In this document: positions 33,353 through 44,258 of the stretch, piece after piece
How the letters are laid out: the number at the start of each line of letters is the position of its first letter
How positions within the stretch are numbered: the stretch's first letter is position 1
Source of the DNA: Teratosphaeria epicoccoides
Taxonomy: Eukaryota > Ascomycota > Dothideomycetes > Mycosphaerellales > Teratosphaeriaceae
NCBI GenBank assembly: GCA_021401465.1
Contig: JADDMT010000116.1
Span: 1 to 64,000, forward strand
Direction: 5' to 3'
Length of the DNA stretch: 64,000 nucleotides
The notes under the pieces: model-generated
The model's database searches: none
What the model was told of the DNA's origin: nothing
What the model saw: the letters and a program-made list of their open reading frames with translations, nothing else
Made by a program: the position numbers and the translations under genes

Positions 33353-34270
33353 ATGGCACTAAAATGCAAGGCAGCAAATCTCGCGATCCCTAAGCGCCCT
33401 GTAAAGCGCCATGTCTCAGACCTAGGTCGATCGCTCTCGACATATCCTAATGTAGTTCGAGAATACAAGCGAAGGTAGAGACTATAGCCTGATACTTAGT
33501 TAGTAGACACGTATTAGAACTCGATCTACAAAGCAAAAACGCGAGTAGTTTAGCGCTTTAAAGATAAGAATCCTAGCATGTCTACACAAGATCTCGCGTA
33601 CTAGCTCCCGCGAGTTAAGCATGTGGCAGAGCAGAAATTATAAGTCTATCTATATGTCTATAGTATGTCTATAGCATGTCTACGGCATGTCTATAGCAGC
33701 TAACGTACTTTAGTTAGGCTAATAATAGCATGTTACTACTCCTAGAGTACGATGAAGATAGTAAAGAGCAAGAGACTACAGGTAATGATAATACTAGCAA
33801 TGATTAGGCTACAAGAGATTTTGACGGCTAAGCATTTCGTCTTGAGGTTATTACTCTTTAGAACGGCCGAACCTGTTGTTAAGATGATGCATATTACGTC
33901 AAATGCGCCTAGGTTACTATCATATAGCGTCTAGATAACATAGAGCCGTATTTAGAAGATTAATTCTAGAAGTAGGAGATTAAGGATCATAATATAACTA
34001 ATGCAGAAACAGAGAAGAGGGTATATAGATCATTCTAGCTAGTAGAGCAAAAGGCGGTAGTTAGGGTTTCTTTAGACTTCTAGAGATCTGCTGCGTTCCG
34101 CCTATGCATAAAGCTTAATTGCTTGCATGAGTAGGATAACAGGCTAGAAGAGCAGCCCTTATTCGAGTGCGATCTGCTAACAAAGACAGAGATCAAGGTA
34201 CGTTTTGCGTCTAGCGTACTATTAGCAAGTACTAACTTTCACAAAATAGCGCCTCCTTAAGCGGGTTAAA
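33353..34270 (+). pseudogene. Decayed gene of unknown function
   Basis: It starts at ATG 33353 behind a strongly pyrimidine-rich leader (33,205-33,300), as in real fungal genes. The first part (to about 33,640) is basic: KRPVKRHVSDLG, VVREYKRR, then KAKTRVV and RFKDKNP, with TAG codons at likely Gln/Trp sites. A second coding-like part runs from about 33,745 to 34,270 in another frame (QEIK-type acidic stretch, ETEKRVYRSF, FRLCIKLNCLHE). The gap between them holds the 11-bp array and could be an intron. No family recognised. Confidence 0.4.
33654..33697. repeat. Best-preserved 11-bp array, four units
   Basis: Four head-to-tail units of ATGTCTATAGC (33654, 33665, 33676, 33687) with one or two substitutions. 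It lies between the two coding-like halves of the decayed gene at 33353-34270. Confidence 0.93.
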
Positions 34271-34350
34271 GCTAGCAAGCCTATATGCATACACTATCTT
34301 ATTAGCGCCCTAGAGCAGGCTATGATGCGAGGCTTCTTGATGTAGGATAA

Positions 34351-34710
34351 TGATATAGATATATATGCTATATGATATGAAAATATCTCGTAGTATGACA
34401 GAGTAATCCGACCTTTTAATAGGTACAAGATAGCGCTGCTTTCTGCTTATTGTAGAGGTAGCGCTAGAGGTGCTTATAACCCCTGACGCCCCTTAATTAG
34501 GGAAAGCATGTCTGAGCCTATTCCCGTAGGGGTATTATAGGGTCAGCGACGTAGGGGCATCCTACGTCAACCATTAATCCTACTTAGACGACATACAAGC
34601 TAACGTATGTACGAAGGACCCCCTTGCTATGTGTAGTAGGGTTACTACATGCTAAGGGCGGACATCGGAACCTATGCGGCTCTAATGGCCCCCTAGTATT
34701 AACCATATTA
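34351..34710 (-). repeat. Solo LTR of Gypsy family A
   Basis: About 360 bp matching the LTR of the element at 45,324 in reverse orientation, from TGATATAGAT at the left to the complement of TGATACGGTT (here mutated) at 34710. Left flank GATAA and right flank GACAA fit a 5-bp target-site duplication with one C-to-T change. No family A internal sequence adjoins it, so it is a solo LTR. Confidence 0.85.
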
Positions 34711-36142
34711 GACAAGCAGTTCTTTTAGAACGTGTTTCTCTAACTAGAACGTAATCTTAAGACTAAGAGGAAGATCCCTAGACAATACAAGTTCCTAGGG
34801 CCTGCTTCTCTCTACCCGCTAAGCGCTAATACGACTAACTACTAGATTAGACATAGCTTCTTAAAGGCACAACCGACAGAGTTGTAGTAGGCAGAAGGAG
34901 ATTGTTACTAGATTATAGTTACAAGCAAGCTGTTTTAGCAGTAGTACGCTAGTGCTATTTAGCATGACAGCTGCGAGGCTTTCTAGGCAGCAAATAATAG
35001 AATGATCTAGAGATTACGACTAGCTAGCCTTGTGTTTAGTGTAGAACTAAGGCGTTAGGCCTAGAGAAGAATAAGCGTTTTTACAGAAGGGCATCGATTA
35101 GAGCATAGGACTAGAAAGGGATGTCTGCTATAGGGGTAGCTAGATATAGCGAGAAAGCGCTACGCATTAACGCTACGCCTACTAGGGCATTAATTTGACT
35201 AGCTTCTTAATAGAGCTCATTTTGTAAGGGCCGTACTAAGCAGGCCTCGCTTTAAGTTAGCGTTGAATTAAAACTAGCTTTAACTACAATTTCGGTCTAA
35301 AGCTAGCCTCTTAAACGTAACAGAGTGTATAACGACGAAAAACTATCTATCTGTAGACAGTCAGATTTCTGCGTCTATCTGTTGTTTGTTTACTTTCCTA
35401 CTAACGCGTCAGAAGCAGCGATGCCTATTCTTACTACACTAATACATAGAACACTACGGTCCTAAGTTGACACAGACCGCTAAGCTAACAGCTAGAGCGC
35501 ATTACGCCGATTAACTCGTTTAAGTGCATGACAGAGTGTAGTAAGACAGTCGCTATTACTTGACCTCTAACGTAATACCTAACTGTAACCCTTAGACTCG
35601 CCTACTCTCCGCTCTGCTACTTGTTCCTAATAGGCGACTTTTCTCTTTAGCTAAAGGTTAGCATTTAGCTAGTAGCCTAGTAGCAGCGTTCCTTCGTCAC
35701 CGCTATTCTGACCTTAGCATCTCTAGACTCGTCATTTTAAGGAGCGTGGCGACTACTACCTCTACGACCCTAAGTACTACCAAGATTTTGTCTAATAGGT
35801 TACATTAACGTAGTACTAGCTAACTAGTAGGTTCAAGAAGAGAATGCAAGGGAAGACAAGGCTGCCGATCTAATGGGGCAAGGCTAGCAAGTCATCGAAC
35901 GCGTAGGCAATATACGATAAGGGCGCTCTTAAATCTACTAGAGAGCCTTGAGCTATATGCAGGATCTATAACAAAGCTCTTAACTATCTAACTATCTTAA
36001 TAGGGACGTTACCTCTTCTAACCTACCCTAACTCCAGAAGTGTCAAGAGGCGCGGCAAGCGCGTGCATAGTAGTCGGACGCGTTAGTAGGTACTACGACG
36101 TAATCTAACGTAGGTACACTACTATAGACATGCTATAGACAT
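34711..36142. other. Decayed sequence of unknown origin
   Basis: About 1.4 kb. From 34,720 to 35,150 a plus-strand frame rich in Gln/Trp-to-stop changes looks coding (RQYKFLGPASLYPLS, then helical segments such as LRLASLVFSVELRR). The rest shows no pattern I can name. The right end carries reversed 11-bp units that flank Gypsy element B. Confidence 0.35.
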
Positions 36143-36535
36143 TGTCATAAGTGTTAGGAGTACTGTCTAGAGTACTGTAGGATACAGGATCATGAGGGTC
36201 CTAAGTGCTATGAGTCATAGTATAGTTATAGGAGTACTATAAGTTATAGGCATAGTCATAGGAGAAAGGATCTGTCACGTGAGGACAGATCCCTAGATCT
36301 GTAGACACGGATCTGTCAGGTCTGTCGACAGATCTAACAGAGCTACTCTGTCTCTCTAGTATATAGGGATAGCTTTAGGACAGGCAGTTAGGAGCTTCGT
36401 GCTTAATCTCAATTCAATCCTCTCTTGCTTAGAGGAGAGTTAGTTACAAGGTCAACTGCTATTGTCGATATTCTTCACAGCTCTGCGAGTCTAACACCTG
36501 ATCCCCTTCCTGCTATTAGTACCTACCCTTATGAC
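36143..36535 (+). repeat. 5' LTR of Gypsy B (393 bp)
   Basis: Terminal inverted TGTCATAA...TTATGACA. It contains a palindromic GGATCTGTCACGTG region and a TATA-like AGTATATAGGGATAG at about 36,358. It is 96 bp shorter than the 3' LTR, probably by deletion between short direct repeats around AGATCTGTAG. Confidence 0.95.
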
Positions 36536-36715
36536 ATTTTGAGCACTACTTCTAAGGAAGCATTAGGAGACTCGTCGAGCGCTTAACATACGCCTATGTT
36601 AAGTAGTTCTTTAACTGTTAGTTCAAGTTCTAGCGACAGTTAACTGACACTACGAGAACAAGTTGCTACTATACCTTAAGTCACGTAGTAGCTTGAATCC
36701 ATTTACCTTAGCGAG

Positions 36716-37973
36716 ATGGCTCTAGAATCCGTCGCAGGTTCAACTACTAGGAATAGACATGGCAATAATGGCTTCAAGATAGGAAGCCCTACAGAGTTTA
36801 CAGGATAACGATCTCAAGTCGAGATGTTTATCCTACAATGCTAGTTAGCATTTAATGTAGATACGGAACAGTTTACGACACATCATAAGCGAATGATGTA
36901 CATTGTCTCTTACCTGAAGGGACTAGCGTTCGAGTTTATCTAGCCTCATCTAACAGATTATCTAGATCATGTTAGTAACGCTAAAGCTAGGAAGACGACG
37001 ACTAGGGAGATTCTTAACTTAGACAAGTCCTTGTTTAAGGCATTACGCGAAGCGTTTAGGCTTAGTAATAAGCAACAAGAGGCCGAGAGAGCTCTCCTAG
37101 GAATCTAGCAGAAGGGTTCTGCTACTAAGTACCGCGCGGACTTTTAGACCCTCTCTGCTCGAGTCGACTAGAATGATAACGCTTTAGCCGCTTAGTTCTA
37201 CTAGGGACTAAAGGAGACAGTCAAAGACGAAATTGCCCGAGGAGATCGGCTAACGACATTCAAGGAAATAAGCGATCTCGCGATTAGAATCGATAATCGC
37301 ATCTAGGAACGACAGCAAGAACGACAACATAGAAATCGCAAGCTAGTACAGGCTAACCATAAGGTCTAACGATTGGCACTAAAATGGCGAAGCGATTACT
37401 ACGGTCTCGAACCTATGGAGTTAGATGCGACTAAGGGGCGTCCAAGGAATAGACCCTAAGGAAAGCTGCGGAAAGGCTCTCCTAATCAGAATGGTCTGAA
37501 GAAGCCATTTGACAAGAGTAATCTCAAGTGCCATAACTGTAGAAAGAAAGGACACTTTTCCCGCGAATGTTTTGCGAAGAAGTAACGACAAGAGCTGCCT
37601 AGGATAGAGCAGGCTCGCGTAACAACGACAGCACCTAAGCAAAAGGCCGCTACTACTCAAGAACCAGACTATGCCGCACTTACTTAGACTACGTGCTATG
37701 ACGACGATTGTCGAATTCACATGAGTGATAAAGATGGTTCTAGATAGTACCCTAGCCGAAATAAGGTATAGTCGATCTATGCGCTAAGGGGTACACCTTC
37801 TAGTATGACAGTCCTAAGGTAACAGGAACTAGAAGAAGAAGAAGAAGGTTCGGACGACAACTACGAGCTTGTCGAAGCCGTCATTCCTGATTCCGAGGAA
37901 GACGAGAGCATAGAGCGATAGGCCATGCCGCCGCATGACATCGGACTTAACATTATCCGAATCATATAGAACT
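36716..37973 (+). pseudogene. Gypsy B gag (degenerate)
   Basis: A single frame from ATG 36716. The capsid-like helical region precedes an intact-looking CCHC zinc knuckle at 37,529-37,570 (CHNC, KKGH, SREC spacing C-x2-C-x4-H-x4-C), then an acidic tail (LEEEEEGSDDNYEL). Many internal TAG/TAA codons at likely Gln/Trp positions. Gag is in a different frame from pol, so the ancestor probably used frameshifting or separate translation. Confidence 0.85.
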
Positions 37974-38399
37974 AGTAGGCTTAGGCTTGCCTATAGATTA
38001 ATGGAGTACAACACATTAACTAGCTTCAGTATGACGAACTAGCCGACTGTATGCGACGACACTTAAGGAGACTACTAGTCGTAGCTTAACCTCACGCGTA
38101 TTAGAGAGTTGTCCAAGAAATTGTACCGTTCGGGGTAGAGTTTACGCCCTAGGGAGGCTACCTAACCTACGAAGGTATTTAGATTCGAAGAGCGCTACAA
38201 CTCCAAGTCTATCACTTAAAGATAGAGTACGCAAGAAACGCACAGGAACAGCGAGGCTAAGAACGAGAACGATCTCTTAGGCTAGAAAACGGTAACGCTT
38301 AGAGAAGAAGCCGAGACTGCATGATCCCTGAACTAGTCCGTGAAGACAGTTATTTAGGAAACGACGAGGTCCGCTAGAATTAGACCTACAGACAGACTA

Positions 38400-41300
38400 G
38401 ATAGGGCTGTAACGATGTGCCGCGATCGGCGCTAGATACGCGAACAACCTTAGAGTATAGGTACACATCGACAAAACGCTAGCTAGGGCCTTAATAGATT
38501 CAGGATGTACTAGAATCTTCATGACGCCCAAGTTCGCCAGGACAGCTAAGATAAAGCTACAGGCGAAGACGAATGCTTTCTCGCTACAAGCGATTAATAG
38601 AAAGCCGGTCACGTATAACTAAGGAGTAGTTGACAAAGAGACCGAGATAATGCCTCTGCGGATAGGACGCTACTAAGAGATGCTCTAGTTTAACATCACA
38701 GAGTTACTAGGCTCGGATGTAGTACTAGGGTTACTATGGCTAAGAAACGCTAACCCCTATATCGACTAGAAGAATGAGAGGATCTAGTTCCCGGAACTCT
38801 TAAGATCGATACCTCTACCTATAGTACAAGACGTACTAGGCAAGATCGAAATATGTGCTATGACTTTAAGCGAGATAGTAGCCGCCATTAAGGATCTAGA
38901 ACAGGAAGTACACGTCCTATAGGTCAAAGCAACGCAATCGGAAGTCAAGGTCGAATTCATAGTTCCTAATAAGTATAAAGAGTTCGCTACTCTTTTCGAG
39001 GAAGAACCCGACTAAGAAGCTCTGCCAGAACACTAGGAGTAGGACTACGGGATACCCTTACTCCCTAGCAAGACACTAACGAAGCAATTAGTTCGCCTGT
39101 TATTAGCGGCGAAACTAGAGATTCTCCGGAAATACCTAGAAGACAACCTCTAGAAAGGCTTTATCCGCGAGTCGTAGTCCCTAGCCGGATATCTAATCCT
39201 GTTTGTGCCTAAGGGGGAAGATAACTAGCGACTTTGCGTAGATTATCGTAGATTAAACGACATCATGATAAAGAATAGTTATCCGCTTCCTTTGCTCTCA
39301 GAATTGCAGGACCGCCTACAAGGAGTAGTGTAGTTCTCGAAGTTCGACATACCCGGAGCGTATAACCGAATTTGAATTAAGGAAGGCGAAGAATAGAAGA
39401 CTACGTTCCGAACTAGGTTTAGACACTATGAGTACATAGTCATACTATTTAGGTTAACAAACGCCCTAGCTACATAGCAGGCATTTATTAACAACATACT
39501 ACGAGAGTACCTCGACGTCTTTGTAGTTATATACCTAGACGACATCCTCGTCTATTCCTAGACGATTAAAGAGCATAGGACTTACGTACGCAAGGTACTT
39601 TAGAAACTCCAGGATTACTAGCTAAAGGTCAAGCCGCAGAAGAGCGAGTTTCATAAGCAGGAAGTACAATTCCTTAGCTACGTAATAGCATGGAATAGAA
39701 TCAAGATAGACACTAAGAAAGTCTAGGTCGTAAAAGAGTAGCCTACGCTAACTAATGTTAAGGAAGTATAGTCCTTCCTTGGATTCGCTAACTTCTACAG
39801 GAGATTTGTGGCAAACTATTCGAAGATCACGGCACTACTTACAACTCTTACGACGAAGGATACACTATTCGTATAGGACAATACCTAACGGAATTCCTTC
39901 AAGGAACTTAAGCGACGATTTACAGATTAGCTGATCTTACTTATATTCGACCCGGATAAGCCTATTATAGTCGAAACAGATGCCTCTGACGTAGTACTCG
40001 GGGCATGCTTAAGTCAACTAGGACTAAGTAGACGACTATAGCTAGTCGCCTACTACTCGAGGAAATTGTCTGGACTAGAACTCCGTTATAACGTCTACGA
40101 CAAAGAACTTCTAGCTATAGTAGACGCCTACAAGGCCTAGCGAGTCTACTTAGAAGGTTCTAAGCACTAGGTCACGGTCTACACAGACTATGAGAACTTG
40201 CGATACTTCATAACGACGAAAGAGTTAAACTGACGACAGGTTCGGTAGAGTAAGGAGCTGTCTAGTTTTAACTACAAGATCGTCTATCGCAAGGGGACTA
40301 ATAACGCACGCGCCGATGCACTTAGCCGCTAGACGGACTACATGAAGGGCGTGAAGCAGGAGAAACATGCTATTCTCTAGGAAAATAGTGATGGCACGCT
40401 AGGAGTCAACTAACTCGCGGCTATGACTGTCATATAGACTAGTAGATTTCAGGACGACCTGAAGAACGCGCTAATCTATGACCTAACTACACTCGCTGTC
40501 CGCGACGACATTAATAGACAGGAGGATTAGGAAGATGAAGACGGAATCCTTCTGTTTTAAGGATTAGTATATGTGCTAACGTCTTTAGGATTAGAACTAC
40601 TACGCCTCTGACATGACGTACCTTAGGCAGGACACCCGGGAGTGTCTAAAATGAAGCAAATTCTCTAACAAGAATATTACTTCCCTACGATAAGCAAGGT
40701 AATCAAGGACTACGTCTGTCGATATGTAACTTGCTAACGAAGTAAGTATGACTGTCACAAACTGTATAGGCTACTACGACTACTTAAGGTACCTTAACGG
40801 CTATAGGAATCGCTCGCCATGGATTTTATCGTTAAACTACCTTAGTCGAGAGAACCTGCTACTAATGAGCTCTTCGACAGGATCATGGTAGTAGTCGACT
40901 AATTTACTAAGTTTGGGAAGTTTATCCCTTACCGCGAAGACTTCGAGACTAAAGATATCGCGCATGTCTTCATTAAATGGGTAGTAGTACTACATGGCAT
41001 GCTACAGGACCTAGTAACGGATCGAGGATCCGTGTTTACCTCTAACTTCTAGAGAGCCCTAATGAGACAATTCTAGGTCAAACATCGACTAAGTACTTCC
41101 TTCTACCCTTAGACAGATAGACAGACAGAACGCCTAAATCAGACGTTAGAATAGTACCTTCGATCCTATGTGAATAGGGACTAGAACAACTAGGTAGAGT
41201 TGCTGCTAATAGCACAACTCGCGTATAATAGTACGCTAGCAGAGTTAACAGGACTCTCGCTATTTCAGATGGCGTATAGATTAGCTATAGAAGACATTCC

Positions 41301-41880
41301 AGACGTCTTAGCTAGTAATCCGAACCTAGTAGCACTTAGACGAGTAGAACATCTACGCTGACTGCAAACAGAAGCACGACTCGACCTGTAGTTCTATTAG
41401 CAGAACATGGCACGGTACGCGAATCGTAAGAGAATTAAGGGACTAATTCTAAAGGAGGGGGACAAGGTATATCTCCTCCGCTATCACATTAAATTAGACA
41501 AGCCGAGTAAAAAACTAGACGCTATAAAACTAGGACCATTCAGGATTAAGGCTAAGAAGGGACCAGTTAATTTTGAGTTACAGCTACCTAAGCAGATGAG
41601 AATACACCTAGTGTTCTATGTCTCTCTGCTAGAACAAGCAGCGCCGGACGCCGCACTGTAATCAGAACCCTTACTACTTGACCCTGAAGTAGAAGAACCG
41701 GAGTACACTGTTAAGAGGATTATCGACACTCGCTAGCGGGACAGACAGCAAGAGTACTTAGTAAAATGGGAAGGATATAGGAGTACCGAGAACACCTAGG
41801 AACCCCTAGAACATCTGCGAAACTATCAGCAAAAGATACGAAGTTTCGAGAAAGGAACGAACCTAGGAAGAAGATCCTAA
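38400..41880 (+). pseudogene. Gypsy B pol: protease, RT, RNase H, integrase, chromodomain (degenerate)
   Basis: One frame throughout. Protease LIDSGCT at 38,491; RT catalytic box YLDDILVYS at 39,532-39,558; RNase H with ETDASD near 39,975 and YDKELLAIVDA near 40,100; integrase with an HPGVSKM zinc-binding region near 40,635, MDFIVKLP at 40,819, TDRGSVFTSNF near 41,020 and ERLNQTLE near 41,130; chromodomain 41,700-41,860 (EYTVKRIIDTR, YLVKWEGY). Stop codons occur where Trp or Gln is conserved in the family (for example W in the EEWKTTFRTR block). I see no frameshift between protease and chromodomain, so damage is by substitution only. Confidence 0.92.
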
Positions 41881-42495
41881 GCCACGACTAGACTCCTGCG
41901 GGACGCTGTCGACCGGCTCGGCTATCACGCCATCCAGGAAACCCTAATATGAGGCGTTAGCGAAACCCTCTATTACGCTCCATGTCGTAGGACTAAGAGC
42001 GAGACCCGCGGAAGGATCTAGGTCAAGGAGAAACCTAGCCTGCGAGAGAGCTTGTTCCTTAGCCTTATCCTCCCTGATCTCACGCTCCTCGAGAGCGCGA
42101 CTATCCTCGACCTCCTAGTCGACTACGTCTAACTGTTTTCGAAGACGCATCTCCTTTACATGCGCCTCTATTATCTTCTGCGAAGCCTTAGCTAGGACCG
42201 CCTTCGCACGATCGAGATCGGCAATTAGTCTTTTCTACTAATTGCCTAACTTCTTCTATTTAACCTCTGTTACCTTCGCGTCGTAACTCCGACAGTTACT
42301 AAAGTGACATTACGAACATTTCCCTAAGGAAATGTGTACCTAACAAACGAGTTTTAACTCTTGACACTAAGTGTAGGACTTTATGCTGTCCTAGCCCTAA
42401 CGATAGATTCGATTCGCGCGGCGCTTACGTTTCTACGTTAAAGGGGCGTTAGTGTCTAGAATGACACAAGGCAGTAATGTAGAAAGAGAAGACAT
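41863..42495 (-). pseudogene. Antisense open frame of Gypsy B: cysteine cluster and coiled coil
   Basis: A 633-bp minus-strand frame between the end of pol and the 3' LTR, overlapping the last codons of pol. The copy at 55,329-55,961 has exactly the same length. Read mainly from that copy: a basic KRKRRANR patch near residue 20, a cysteine cluster (CT-stop-CQ, LVC, GKCL-stop-CYFSNC), then a long charged helical region (IADLNRVKVVLAEASQKI, EAHAKEMRLRKQLD, EEREIREDEAKEQAL). Scattered TAG codons interrupt it. A DNA- or RNA-binding dimeric protein is possible, but no family is recognised. Confidence 0.6.
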
Positions 42496-42574
42496 TACAG
42501 CGTAAAAAAAGTGACAAGAGAAACCCCGCACTAATAAGGTAGCTTAGGGACAAGCTAGGCTAAGAGGGGGATAG

Positions 42575-43063
42575 TGTCATAAGTGTCAGGAGTACTGTCC
42601 GGAGTACTATAGGATACAGGATCATGAGGGTCCTAAGTGCTATAAGTCATAGTATAGTTATAGGAGTACTATGAGTTATAGGCATAGTTATAGGAGAAAG
42701 GATCTGTCACGTGAGGATAGATCCCTAGATCTGTAGGGTTAGTCTACAGATCTATAGGCCTACAAGGAAGAAGGGATCTGTCACAGGATAACAGACCCTT
42801 AGATCTATAGGGTTAGTCTACAGATCTGTAGACACGGATCTGTCGGGTCTGTTAACAGATCTAACAGAGCTACTCTGTCTCTCTAGTATATAGGGATAGC
42901 TTTAGGACAGGTAGTTAGGAGCTTCGTACTTAATCTTAATTTAATCCTCTCTTGCTTAGAGGAGAGTCAGTTACAAGGTTAACTGCTATTGTCGATATTC
43001 TTCACAGCTCTGCGAGTCTAACACCTAATCCCCTTCCTGCTATTAGCACCTACCCTTATGACA
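42575..43063 (+). repeat. 3' LTR of Gypsy B (489 bp)
   Basis: Preceded by the polypurine stretch AGAGGGGGATAG. It contains two copies of a TAGGGTTAGTCTACAGATCT block that account for the extra length over the 5' LTR. The LTR at 54,761-55,249 has the same 489-bp length, so this is the ancestral form. Confidence 0.95.
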
Positions 43064-43235
43064 GACATGCTGTAGACATGCCGTAGACACATTAGATTAT
43101 TAACAATTTCTATAGAAACGCCGCAGAATAGACGACAGTACTACAGCATAGTTAACAGTAGCTGATTTCCTAGTAATAATGACAAAGTATATTGTTTTGT
43201 AGGGCCTACCTCTTACCTTCTTCTAGGAAGAGGAT

Positions 43236-43886
43236 ATGCAGAACACTTACTAATGCTACTTCTCGAAGCCTGAGTTTCGAGCTGCATTAACTTAGTAGTA
43301 GCGCATACTGCTTACAGATGCCTCTATGTAGGAGAAGCTTCTTTCTAAACTTGTAGGTAACTTTAAAGTTACTCTTATAGCTAACGTGTAGTAGGCGCTA
43401 TATAGTAAAGCATGCTTCCTTACTATCAAAGCATATTAGATTGACGATAACTAGTCCTTCTATGAAGAGCTGCTTGATTTCTATTCGATTAAGGGCTCTT
43501 ACACTAGTGCTAACTTTGCGAGGATAATAGAAAATAACATTGCTTACTACAAACTCTAACGCTAGCTTATAACAATTACTAATAACAACGCTAGTAACAA
43601 TAAAACGATAGTCAAGGCTGTGAATGACGCTATCGACGCCATTCGGAAAGAAAATGCCCTATAGGAAGTCGTAGACCTTGAAGCTTTAGATAGTAATATT
43701 AAAGACCTAGAGCTAGTAAAGGTTCTATGCCTCTTGCATACTATATAGCTCGCTACAGGTAAGCTCTTCAAGGTGTTAAGGGCTAATGCGACTAACGAGG
43801 ATTTAGTTAGGATCTAGGACGAGAAGGAGGCTCAGACTAATCTTAAATTGCTTAAAGCTACGTCGAAAGCTTTAGATAGTAGTTAA
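43236..43886 (+). pseudogene. Decayed 216-codon open frame, unknown
   Basis: A continuous frame from ATG 43236 to TAA 43884-43886 with several TAG/TAA codons. It encodes a mostly helical, Lys/Glu-rich sequence (YEELLDFYSIKGSYTS, FARIIENNIAYYKL, IVKAVNDAIDAIRKE, NIKDLELVKVL, LKATSKALDSS). It lies just right of the 11-bp array into which Gypsy B inserted. Not recognised. Confidence 0.45.
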
Positions 43887-43958
43887 AGGGAATATACGCT
43901 CCTATATCTAATTACAAAGGTCTGTTAATGCTACTAGTACCTTGCATACGACTGTAAG

Positions 43959-44258
43959 TGATACGGTTGATACTAGGGGGCTATTAGAGCCGCATAGGTT
44001 CTAATGTCTGCCCTTAGCATGTAGTGACCCTACTATACATAGCAAGGGGGTCCTTCGTACATACGTTAGCTTGTAGGTCGTCCGAGTAGGATTAATGTTT
44101 GACGTAGGATGCCCCTACGTCGCTAACCCTACGATACCCCTACAGGGATAGGCTCGGACATGCTTTCCCTAATTAAGGGGCGTCAGGGGTTATAAGTACC
44201 TCTAGCGCTACCTCTGCAATAAGCAGAAAGTAGCGCTATCTTGTACCTATTAAAAGGT
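43959..44258 (+). repeat. Truncated LTR of Gypsy family A
   Basis: Starts TGATACGGTTGATACTAGG like the other A LTRs and matches through the CCTATTAAAAGGT segment, then loses homology. About 60 bp of the 3' end are missing. Confidence 0.88.

Larger units (their letters stand above)
36143..43063 (+). mobile_element. Complete degenerate LTR retrotransposon, Gypsy family B (chromovirus type)
   Basis: 6,921 bp bounded by LTRs starting TGTCATAAG and ending CTTATGACA, with a perfect 5-bp target-site duplication GACAT (36138-36142 and 43064-43068). Order inside: 5' LTR, gag with CCHC knuckle, protease, reverse transcriptase, RNase H, integrase, chromodomain, an antisense open frame, a polypurine stretch AGAGGGGGATAG, 3' LTR. 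The PR-RT-RH-IN order and C-terminal chromodomain place it in Ty3/Gypsy chromoviruses. Coding frames are riddled with TAG/TAA, so the element is not autonomous. Confidence 0.95.

Noticed and set aside
38397..38612. 71-codon minus-strand open frame, with a 73-codon match at 59206-59427
   Set aside because: It is the antisense shadow of the Gypsy B protease region; its presence in both copies is explained by the element.
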